Below are positions 28,782 to 36,420 of a stretch of DNA of 62,722 bases, piece after piece. Origin of the DNA: Candidatus Zhuqueibacterota bacterium. GTDB taxonomy: Bacteria; Zhuqueibacterota; Zhuqueibacteria; Residuimicrobiales; Krinioviventaceae. The notes below the pieces were generated by a model. That model made no database searches. It saw only the letters and a list, made by a program, of their open reading frames with translations, and was not told where the DNA came from. Location of the stretch: assembly GCA_016934825.1 (NCBI GenBank), contig JAFGSB010000025.1, positions 1 through 62,722 on the forward strand. The letters are read 5' to 3'. Made by a program: the position numbers and the translations under genes. Numbering within the stretch: position 1 is the first letter of the stretch; every line of letters begins with the position of its first letter.

Positions 28782-29170
28782 CTTTCCATCCCAGTTTTGA
28801 AATTGTAGTTTGTATATAATTGTAAAAATGTCTAAAAAAAATATGGAAATTCCAAACTCTTTTTCTATGAAAGATTTAATTTACCCGGAAATGTAAAAAA
28901 AACAATCGGTTAGAATCATGAAAAATTCAAAAATCTGTCACGCTGATCTACGGATTACAAACACCAGCGACAGAATTGGTTTATATGTTCGGCAATTACA
29001 TATGGGGAAACGAATCAAACAAGGATTTCCTTTAAAAAGTATTATTTGATGTGTATTTAAAAATTGAATTTTTATTATTATAAAGTTTGATTTTATTGAA
29101 CTTGTAAACCGGATCAGGCACCGGTCTCCGTTTACCTGACGGCAGGATTCGTGGTTAAAAAATCAAATAT

Positions 29171-29199
29171 ATCACTGGTGTCCGGTTTACGGACACTGC
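29171..29199. repeat. Dispersed palindrome copy R5
   Basis: ATCACTGGTGTCCGGTTTAC followed by GGACACTG: same core as R2 with GTTTAC at the centre. A more degenerate relative (GGTCTCCGTTTACCTGACGG) lies about 45 nt to the left. Confidence 0.65.
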
Positions 29200-29323
29200 C
29201 CCCTGACCAAATTTCAAGTTAAATAAAATCAGGGTAAATAATTATAAAAATTTATTTCTCCCAAATATGTTAATTAATGATGTATTATCTGAAAACGTTA
29301 ATAATAAATTATGTTACGAGTGT

Positions 29324-29352
29324 TGTGTTCGGGTTTAACCGGACACAGGTGC
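29324..29352. repeat. Dispersed palindrome copy R6
   Basis: TGTGTTCGGGTTTAACCGGACACAGGTGC: a palindrome of the same family, with the GGTG arm retained on the right. Confidence 0.65.
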
Positions 29353-29466
29353 AAATATATATATAATTTTGAAAAAAAATTTAAATTTCTTAATATTCTT
29401 GCAAATAAGCACTGATATTATTAACTTAAAAAAAATCTATCATAATTACTTTTCAAACAATTAAAT

Positions 29467-31695
29467 ATGAAAAAGATTATGCAAGATACCCTCTTTTCCA
29501 TACGATCAAAAAAACACCATAAGAATAACTTTATTAGTTATTATTCTCGATTAGGGATATCCCGTTATTTAAACTTTAGTTATGGTTGTTTCCTCCTCAT
29601 TTTCTTTTTGAAAATATTCATGCCTGATAATTCCGGGATTGCCGCTGATAATAACAAGAAAAAAGTACTCATATTAAATTCATATCACCAGGGTTATAAA
29701 TGGTCGGATGATATTGTATCATCAATTCAAAACAAAATGAACTCTTATCATATATCCTTTGAATTTTATATTGAATATATGGATACCAAAAGAGTTCATG
29801 TGGACGGCTATCTTGAACAACTCTACAAGATATACAAAATCAAATACCGGCAGCAGAAATTTGATATTATTATTTGCTCCGACAATAACGCCTATGATTT
29901 TTTGATCAAATATCATAACGAACTTTTTCCAAAGACACCGATTGTTTTTTGCGGCATAACTTTAACCGAAGAAACGGCGAATAAACACGATGAGCTGTTC
30001 ACCGGCGTAATCGAAAAACTCGATGTATTACCCACAATAGAATTAATCAAAAAATTTCATCCCCATACTCGTTTTATCTATATTGTTACAGATAACACCA
30101 CCTCCGGGGTTGCGCAACGAAAAGAAGTGGAGCTTCAGGTAAAAAATATCAGAGATCTCGAATTCATTTACCTGGACGGACGGTATTTGACAACAGAAGA
30201 AATGCTGGAACAAATTAAAAATTTACCGGACAATGCCGTCCTGATACCGATCACTTGGTTACGGGACAGGACAGGAGAGTCTTTGGAATATAAAGAATAT
30301 TATCCTCTTATTTGTAAAACCAGTCCGGTACCGGTATATGGTTTCGGTGATATATTTTTGGGCATGGGGATCATAGGAGGCAAATTGAGCAGCGGCGCCC
30401 AACAGGGTAAACTGGCGGCAAAAATTGCAGGTCAAATTCTAAATGGCAAAAAACCGTCCGCTCTGCCGATTATCACCGATAATCAGAATCGGCACATGTT
30501 CGATTATTATCAAATGCGGCGTTATAATATCTCACTGTCAGATATTCCCGCTAATAGTATTATCATCAACAAATCCTTTTCTTTTTTCAGCAGGCATAAA
30601 GGAGTTATTTGGTTATCGATTACAATCATTTTAATGCTTGCACTGATTATCGCTGTTTTATCCGTGAATATTATTTCACGACAAAAAACGGAAAGAGCAT
30701 TACGGGAAAGCCAGGAAAGATATAAAACATTGGTTGAGACAGCTCCCGAATCCGTAATTTTAATGGACCTTGAAAACATAATACTTTTTGCATCTCAACA
30801 TACGAGTGAATTACATGGTTTTAAAACTTCCGAGGAGATGGTCAATAACAACTTTTTAAAGTATATACAGACGGACGATCGAAAAGATGCCAGACAAAAA
30901 TTATATGAAATTAAAAATACGGGTACAGTCCGGAATTTGGAATACAGATTTATACGTAAAAATGGTTCTTTATTTGATGGTGAGTTAAACGCCAGTACGG
31001 TCTATAACGCTGATAATCATCCAATTGCAATTATCGCAATTGTCCGGGATATTACAGAACGAAAACACACTGAAGAACAAATCAAGGCTTCATTGCAGGA
31101 AAAAGTGGTGCTGTTAAAAGAGATTCATCATCGGGTTAAGAACAATATGCAGATTATTTGCAGTCTCCTCAGTCTTCAGGAAAAACATATTCCGGATAAA
31201 AAATCCCTGAAGGTTTTCCAGGAGACTAAAAGTCGTGTTCTGGCAATGGCGCTGATTCATGAAAAACTATACCAGTCGCAAAATTTAGCAAAAATTAATT
31301 TCTATGATTATACCAAAAGCCTGACCAACGATATGCACCGGAGCTACCTGGGCAAACCGAACATGATTCTCTTTACAATTGAAGGGCAAGACTTATATCT
31401 GGATATTAATAAAGCCATCCCCTGCGGCCTGATCATCAACGAACTTGTTACCAATTCGATCAAGTACGGATTCCCGGATAGTGACCAGGGGGAGGTTATT
31501 ATTAGATTGTCTTCGAAGAATGGTGAAAATTGTATTTGTGTCCAGGATTCGGGTATCGGATTGCCCGAGGACCTGAATTTTAAAACATCCGGTACCTTTG
31601 GGTTCCAAATGGTAAATGCACTGGTAGCTCAACTGGATGGAAAAATAAACATAGAATCCGGTCAGGGAACAAAAATCAGTATCTTTTTTCCATAA
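29467..31695 (+). CDS. Sensor histidine kinase with ABC-substrate-binding-like sensor and PAS domain
   Basis: 742 residues. Membrane segment near 35-55; periplasmic ABC_sub_bind-like domain (about 60-345; KVLILNSYHQGYKWSDD, PIVFCGITL, FGDIFLGMGIIGGKLS); second membrane helix (about 378-400); PAS domain (about 415-535); HisKA_2 dimerisation helix with HHRVKNN at about 554-560; HATPase with NELVTNSIKYG and GIGLP. It probably senses a small extracellular ligand and phosphorylates a partner regulator. No response regulator is adjacent; an FCP1-like phosphatase gene starts 6 nt downstream. Confidence 0.88.
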   Translation: MKKIMQDTLFSIRSKKHHKNNFISYYSRLGISRYLNFSYGCFLLIFFLKIFMPDNSGIAADNNKKKVLILNSYHQGYKWSDDIVSSIQNKMNSYHISFEFYIEYMDTKRVHVDGYLEQLYKIYKIKYRQQKFDIIICSDNNAYDFLIKYHNELFPKTPIVFCGITLTEETANKHDELFTGVIEKLDVLPTIELIKKFHPHTRFIYIVTDNTTSGVAQRKEVELQVKNIRDLEFIYLDGRYLTTEEMLEQIKNLPDNAVLIPITWLRDRTGESLEYKEYYPLICKTSPVPVYGFGDIFLGMGIIGGKLSSGAQQGKLAAKIAGQILNGKKPSALPIITDNQNRHMFDYYQMRRYNISLSDIPANSIIINKSFSFFSRHKGVIWLSITIILMLALIIAVLSVNIISRQKTERALRESQERYKTLVETAPESVILMDLENIILFASQHTSELHGFKTSEEMVNNNFLKYIQTDDRKDARQKLYEIKNTGTVRNLEYRFIRKNGSLFDGELNASTVYNADNHPIAIIAIVRDITERKHTEEQIKASLQEKVVLLKEIHHRVKNNMQIICSLLSLQEKHIPDKKSLKVFQETKSRVLAMALIHEKLYQSQNLAKINFYDYTKSLTNDMHRSYLGKPNMILFTIEGQDLYLDINKAIPCGLIINELVTNSIKYGFPDSDQGEVIIRLSSKNGENCICVQDSGIGLPEDLNFKTSGTFGFQMVNALVAQLDGKINIESGQGTKISIFFP

Positions 31696-31701
31696 TCAAA
31701 A

Positions 31702-32262
31702 ATGCTGCAAACTAAAAAACCGCTGTTAATCCTGGATCTGGATGAAACGTTAATCTTTTCATCATTGGAGATATTGCCGGATACGGAAAAGCTAAAACAT
31801 ATTGTTTGGAATAAATATTTTATCCATCAAAGACCCTTTTTACAAAAATTTTTGACAGAAATTGTCGATAAGTACAAACCGGCCGTCTGGACATCCGCCG
31901 GTGATGAATATGCAAAAAGGATTATCGAATTTATCGGCGGAAAAAATCTGCCGCTTGAGTTTCTCTGGACAAGGGAAAAATGCACTTATAAACGCGACCC
32001 GGGGACCGGCAACGAATATTTCCTGAAAAATTTAAAAAAAGTGTTCAAACTGGGTTATCCAAAAGAAAAAGTGCTCATTGTCGACGACACACCCGAAAAT
32101 TTGAACCAGCAATACGGGAATTATATACGGGTCCAGCCGTTCCGGGGTGACAAAAATGATCGTGAATTGTTAAGACTATTAAAATATCTGCAAAGTATCG
32201 TCAACATAGAAAATTTCCGGAGCATAGAAAAAAGAGGCTGGTCTCATAGTATAACGGAGTAA
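31702..32262 (+). CDS. FCP1/NIF-like HAD phosphatase
   Basis: 186 residues. The catalytic motif LDLDETLIFS at the N-terminus is the DxDxT/V signature of FCP1/SCP (NLI-interacting factor) phosphatases; a WTSAG segment (motif II) and VLIVDDTPEN (motif III) follow. In eukaryotes this subfamily dephosphorylates proteins; bacterial members are poorly known. The gene starts 6 nt after the sensor kinase stop, so they are co-transcribed, and it ends convergently with the Ubl operon. Confidence 0.8.
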   Translation: MLQTKKPLLILDLDETLIFSSLEILPDTEKLKHIVWNKYFIHQRPFLQKFLTEIVDKYKPAVWTSAGDEYAKRIIEFIGGKNLPLEFLWTREKCTYKRDPGTGNEYFLKNLKKVFKLGYPKEKVLIVDDTPENLNQQYGNYIRVQPFRGDKNDRELLRLLKYLQSIVNIENFRSIEKRGWSHSITE

Positions 32263-32329
32263 ATCTCAACTCATAGAACAACTAATTTACTTTCCGCGGG
32301 ACAACTGTTTGAAAGTAAATCTTAATTCG

Positions 32330-32430
32330 GTCGACTTGCGTTCATCAAGGCGGTCGTTGACGCGGAGACCATAGCAGACATCCACATCGAACGAACGCGC
32401 CTGACGGCCAGCGCCGCTTCTACAACACTT
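32330..32430. other. GC-rich block of unusual composition
   Basis: About 100 bp rich in CG dinucleotides (GACGCGG, GAACGAACGCGC, GGCCAGCGCC) inside an otherwise AT-rich convergent spacer. No initiation site or terminator structure is evident. It could be a fragment of a foreign or decayed gene; the origin is unknown. Confidence 0.4.
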
Positions 32431-32480
32431 TTAATACAACATATTATTCTTTCCAAAAATATTACCGGTAACAAATCATT

Positions 32481-33683
32481 TCAATTTACATCCTGATCCC
32501 TCAAAATAAAATCTTTTTTCAGAAAGGTAGAGGTCGAAACAATATCATCGGCTGATAAAAACGGACTGCCGTTATAAATCGCCCGCGAGCAGGCGAGGTC
32601 CATCAGGTGTATTTGCCGGGAGGGCGATTTAAAGGGTAAGTGAGATGACCGGTGCAGACATAATTCAAAACAACTTTCATCAATTTTCAGATCATATTTT
32701 TTTTCAAACCAGGGTTTCAGCATTGTTAAAATTTTAATTACCTCGTTATCATCCGGTTCAGCAAGAGTTATAATTCCGAAACGGCGTTCCATTTCTTTAT
32801 ATTCAATCAGGTTGATATGTTCCGGCAACACGGTCCCGATCAATTTTACACTGCTGTCAAGCGCCGCTTTGAATAAATCCACGGAGCGTTTACAATTTTT
32901 AAAAATGATCTGAATATCTTCGAGAAAAAGAATATTGTTTTTTCCCTCAATGGATATATTGAATATTTTTTTTAATACCTCGTCCGTTTCGGACGGAAAA
33001 TTGAGCCCGGAAAAAAGATCGGCCGTATTTAACTGCATTATTTGCAATTCCGGTTTAAAAGAAGACAATTTTTCCGTCACACCGTATATCAAATTTGATT
33101 TCCCGATCCCGGATTCACCGGTAATAATCGGTGTTTTGGGGTGGTCATATTTCAGTACGGTAGCGATGATGAATTCAATCTCCCGTTCGCGTCCGATTGT
33201 GGGCATACATGATCCGCTTTTGACTAATTCGGTGAGATTGGTCATATAACTTTCTATGCCGGCATCTTTTGTATCCTTTTGTTCTACCTGCGGCTCCTCA
33301 ATATAACTGTTATCTGTTATCACCGGATGGGGCTTGTTTCCCCATAACAGCGCCATAATTTCCTGAATGACCTCGGCTGGCGATTTGCCCCCCAAAGTGT
33401 AAATATTCAAAAACCGCCAGCCGTTTCGGGATGTCACGTATTTAAATACATTCATCAATCGAATATCAGGCCCGGTGTACTTTAAATTTTCATCGACAAA
33501 TACCATAAACCGGCCCATCTTTTTTTCATGGCGTATCAGCAAATTTGTTTTTTCTTTATTAAATTCGGCCGTATTTACCGGAACGGCTTTGAGGATCAGG
33601 GTGTCTTTATCCGAATCGGTTTGTTCAATATCGATGCCGTGATTGAGCAACTGCCGCGACAATTTTGAATTTAATGGTTCCAT
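32481..33683 (-). CDS. Clp-type AAA+ ATPase (Ubl module 2)
   Basis: 400 residues. An N-terminal alpha/beta region (1-140) of unknown fold is followed by a single ClpA/B-D1-like AAA+ module: IGREREIEFII (about 163-173), Walker A GESGIGKS (about 189-196), Walker B ILFLEDIQII, and an arginine-finger-like EMERRFGIITL. A degradation or disaggregation role on Ubl-tagged proteins is inferred from position as the last gene of the operon. The second AAA+ ring and the ClpP-docking loop seen in ClpA are absent, so it is not a standard Clp unfoldase. Confidence 0.75.
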   Translation of the reverse strand: MEPLNSKLSRQLLNHGIDIEQTDSDKDTLILKAVPVNTAEFNKEKTNLLIRHEKKMGRFMVFVDENLKYTGPDIRLMNVFKYVTSRNGWRFLNIYTLGGKSPAEVIQEIMALLWGNKPHPVITDNSYIEEPQVEQKDTKDAGIESYMTNLTELVKSGSCMPTIGREREIEFIIATVLKYDHPKTPIITGESGIGKSNLIYGVTEKLSSFKPELQIMQLNTADLFSGLNFPSETDEVLKKIFNISIEGKNNILFLEDIQIIFKNCKRSVDLFKAALDSSVKLIGTVLPEHINLIEYKEMERRFGIITLAEPDDNEVIKILTMLKPWFEKKYDLKIDESCFELCLHRSSHLPFKSPSRQIHLMDLACSRAIYNGSPFLSADDIVSTSTFLKKDFILRDQDVN

Positions 33684-33725
33684 TTTTTATCAAAACTCTT
33701 TGTTAACAAACTCCGTTAAATTGAT

Positions 33726-34445
33726 TTATTTGACAACAGCACGCGAGATCGCATTCATTTTGAATTCCTTAACATCCAGATACACCTCTTCAAATTTTAA
33801 TTGTCCGATCATAAAACTGCTGAACAGGTTCAACATGGCGCTTGCCACCGCCAGGTTCGTAAAAGCCAATTGCGGGACCGAGTTGATGAGTGCGGAACAA
33901 CTCACCTCCCTGTTATCGCCCGGATTTATATCATCAGCGTCTAAAATTTCAGGATGAAATGCCGTTAAATTATTGGTTTTGTCCACCCCCCTTTTGCGCC
34001 AGTACATTTGTACATTTCCAAAGGTTCCCGGTTTTTCTTTTTCGACGCCGTCATTGCCCCCGGAAATAAGCACGATATCCCGCATCCTTTTGCAATATTC
34101 ATTGACCAGCTTTCTTGTTTTATGATTGTCCACGGCCAGAAACACCAGGTCTTTTTCCCGGATGATTTCATGAATATTGTCCCTGTTGACGTATAACGGT
34201 AAAGCGCGGATGTTCACACGGTCCCCGTAAAGTCTTGTCAGTTCCATTTCCTTGACAAGGGCTTTTTCGCCGAACTTGAAAAAAGCCATCCGCTCCTTGT
34301 TCGAGCTCTCATATTTGTCGCCGTCGACCAGTACGAGGTTTGTGTCCGTATTTTTACCATACAGGTACATACCCATATATTTGGCTACCGGATCTCCGAT
34401 ACCCCCGAGACCGATTATTTTAATATCAGTTAAAGTTATTTTCAT
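33726..34445 (-). CDS. E1-like ThiF-family adenylating enzyme, short (Ubl module 2)
   Basis: 239 residues. Rossmann nucleotide-binding motif IIGLGGIGDPVAKYM (G12-G17), D41 after the second strand, N/ERM segment (about 49-53) and VFLAVDN (D106) fit the E1/MoeB/ThiF superfamily, which adenylates the Ubl C-terminus. C183 in VSCSALINSVPQL sits where the catalytic Cys is expected and resembles the SC segment of PRTRC-type ThiF proteins. Its start overlaps the upstream JAMM gene by 20 nt. No zinc-binding Cys pairs, a minimal E1. Confidence 0.82.
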   Translation of the reverse strand: MKITLTDIKIIGLGGIGDPVAKYMGMYLYGKNTDTNLVLVDGDKYESSNKERMAFFKFGEKALVKEMELTRLYGDRVNIRALPLYVNRDNIHEIIREKDLVFLAVDNHKTRKLVNEYCKRMRDIVLISGGNDGVEKEKPGTFGNVQMYWRKRGVDKTNNLTAFHPEILDADDINPGDNREVSCSALINSVPQLAFTNLAVASAMLNLFSSFMIGQLKFEEVYLDVKEFKMNAISRAVVK

Positions 34446-35163
34446 AGGGCACCTGCATAAAATCTTTTCTCACCAGATGGATTTGATTAAACCATTTTTT
34501 AGGTACGGGGAAATACGGCTTTCGATAATTTTGTATAATTTCACTTTCATCGAGGGTTATCTTTTCCCCGTTCAACATCATACACGCATAAAAGGACGGC
34601 TTTTGTTTTTGCAGATTCCTGTCCAGGTTACCGATCACGATGTTTAGCGAATCATCGAACCTCGAATCAAGAAAATCCGTATGACTGTAATGTGCGATTT
34701 GCTCGGCATGGGAATGGATATTACCGATTCTCACATATCCGGCGGGCGACGGCACGTTTTTGTATTCCACTCCCAGCGGCGTAAAATACCGGCCGTTTCC
34801 CCAAAAAGCTTCAATATACTGAGGGGGCACAATGATTTTGAACAGTTTTTCCTGCTTGCTGTAATAGATGTGAACAATCGCCTCGGACTGATAATGCTGG
34901 TACACGACCTTGAAAAATCCGACGACTCTCTCGATTAACAAAGTCGGCAATTTCGGTATATTTAAAGTAATGGAATTACCTACCTCATGTTTTGCGAGCC
35001 ATGCCGGACCGTTTTCAACCTGAATGCAGGCCCGGTACAGGTCCATATTTTTGATTAAAAACAATCCGGATGCCGTATACAGGTAATAACAACCAAGGCC
35101 TTTGACCTGCTTTTCATCAAAATTTTCATCCTTGATAAATACAGGCGGAATATGTGATTTCAT
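34426..35163 (-). CDS. JAMM/MPN metalloprotease, canonical motif (Ubl module 2)
   Basis: 245 residues. The JAMM motif is HSH at 150-152, exactly seven residues, then S160-x-x-D163, with E94 as candidate catalytic glutamate: the spacing of active deubiquitinating and Ubl-processing isopeptidases. The N-terminal 90 residues resemble PRTRC-A-like proteins. Expected to mature the module-2 Ubl, which has two residues beyond its Gly, and/or to remove it from targets. AAGGAG precedes the ATG. Overlaps the E1 gene downstream. Confidence 0.82.
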   Translation of the reverse strand: MKSHIPPVFIKDENFDEKQVKGLGCYYLYTASGLFLIKNMDLYRACIQVENGPAWLAKHEVGNSITLNIPKLPTLLIERVVGFFKVVYQHYQSEAIVHIYYSKQEKLFKIIVPPQYIEAFWGNGRYFTPLGVEYKNVPSPAGYVRIGNIHSHAEQIAHYSHTDFLDSRFDDSLNIVIGNLDRNLQKQKPSFYACMMLNGEKITLDESEIIQNYRKPYFPVPKKWFNQIHLVRKDFMQVPYENNFN

Positions 35164-35209
35164 ACATTTCTCCTTAAAATACCATAATCAGAAACAGATG
35201 TGATTTGAT

Positions 35210-36037
35210 TTAAAAGATATTAAAATCACTAAAGGCCTTTTTATTGACCTCCATTTTGACCAGGTTTATCAATGTTTTACAGTCGGTAATCTCGGTCTTT
35301 TTAATGACATAGCCGAATAATTTTTCAATCGCCTGCCTCAATGTCATTCCCGTAGAGTTCCAGTTTACTTTTAACATAAAATAGGGCTCTTTGCGCGTTT
35401 CCCGCTCCCAGGTTATAAAATCTTTGATCCTGGCATCCAGATTTTTACAATGATTGAACATGCTGAGCCCCTCATGATGGTCGGAAGACCAGTTAAAACC
35501 GGAACCCCACAAATGCCTGGGCACTTCGTTGATCTTGTCGAACCAGGGAAAATGTGTACAATCTCTCAGATATTGCGTACAAAACCAGTATGGAAGTCCG
35601 CTCGGCCCTTTGTATGATACATTGGGTAAATTGCATTCATATAATATATCATTCAGACTTTTGAGCGGTTGATTGCGATAAAACAATTGAACAAAATTGG
35701 TCAGGGTATTCCCGGCAAAACAACCCAGAATAATGATATACGGGAATGAAAGGTAGCGCTGATTATATGTCGTCCCTTTCCCATACGCTTTCGGACTATT
35801 TTCAGCAATAACGTTCACCGATCTGGCCGCGGCGATTTGCTCAACAGCAAAAACAGAAAATTCACCTCTCTGATGAAAAAATTTTACACCATCCGGCATA
35901 ACATCCGGAAGGTGTAATTCCCGAAGACCCGACATGGCCCTGGTAAAATCGGAAAGAGCGTATTTTCGTATCAGGCTGCCGTTCATATAATGAGCAACCT
36001 GCGATTCGATGATTTCCAAACGATCCTGAAATGACAT
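35210..36037 (-). CDS. Possible divergent E2-like protein (Ubl module 2)
   Basis: 275 residues, no confident family. A central segment (YIIILGCFAGNTLTNFVQLFYRNQPLKS, then LYECNLPNV and YWFC) recalls prokaryotic E2 family D/PRTRC protein B: an LPN (137-139) followed by C153, parallel to HPN plus active Cys of true E2s. Its place between the Ubl and the JAMM/E1 pair is where an E2 would be expected. GAGGTC precedes the ATG. The E2 assignment is an inference. Confidence 0.45.
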   Translation of the reverse strand: MSFQDRLEIIESQVAHYMNGSLIRKYALSDFTRAMSGLRELHLPDVMPDGVKFFHQRGEFSVFAVEQIAAARSVNVIAENSPKAYGKGTTYNQRYLSFPYIIILGCFAGNTLTNFVQLFYRNQPLKSLNDILYECNLPNVSYKGPSGLPYWFCTQYLRDCTHFPWFDKINEVPRHLWGSGFNWSSDHHEGLSMFNHCKNLDARIKDFITWERETRKEPYFMLKVNWNSTGMTLRQAIEKLFGYVIKKTEITDCKTLINLVKMEVNKKAFSDFNIF

Positions 36038-36058
36038 ATTGACCTCATGAATAAAGTT

Positions 36059-36394
36059 TTAATCACGTCCTTTTTCACCGGCCCTTTTTACAAACTCCAG
36101 CCGGTCGGAAATTTTCAAAATATAGTCACTCTTAACCTCTTTACCGTTGACGAGAGCCACAGCGTCGGGTTCGATATTGAGAACCGGCGTCAGCAGGTTT
36201 CTGGTAGAATTGATATCCTGCCCGGCAACCTGAAAAGAGGCGCTGCTGATCCCGCAGCTGACCTGTATACCCAGGTCCGAATCGAGTATCGGATCGGCAT
36301 CATTACTCTTTTTCTTTTTGGGCTTGCCGATCGGCCAGTAATGCTGTTTCTTTTGTTGTTCAATATGTTCCTGAGGGTCCTGAAAAGTTTCCAT
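36059..36394 (-). CDS. ThiS/MoaD-like ubiquitin-like protein (Ubl module 2)
   Basis: 111 residues from the ATG at 36394, chosen because AGGAGG lies 6 nt before it; a longer frame upstream overlaps the ATPase gene and lacks a site. A Lys-rich N-terminal tail (KPKKKKS) is followed by a beta-grasp domain (about 55-108): VALVNGKEV, DYILKISDRLEFVKRAGEKG. The protein ends GEKG-RD, so the Gly at 109 would be exposed only after removal of two residues. A PRTRC-C-like/ThiS-like relation is probable. Confidence 0.72.
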   Translation of the reverse strand: METFQDPQEHIEQQKKQHYWPIGKPKKKKSNDADPILDSDLGIQVSCGISSASFQVAGQDINSTRNLLTPVLNIEPDAVALVNGKEVKSDYILKISDRLEFVKRAGEKGRD

Positions 36395-36420
36395 AACGAC
36401 CTCCTTAAAATGAATAAAAA

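Larger units (their letters stand above)
28782..29466. other. Long divergent spacer with several palindromes
   Basis: 685 bp between the divergent M3 peptidase and sensor-kinase genes. It holds a degenerate palindrome (about 29117-29145), R5 (29171-29199) and R6 (29324-29352), the densest cluster of this repeat family in the window. No gene was seen. Confidence 0.55.
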
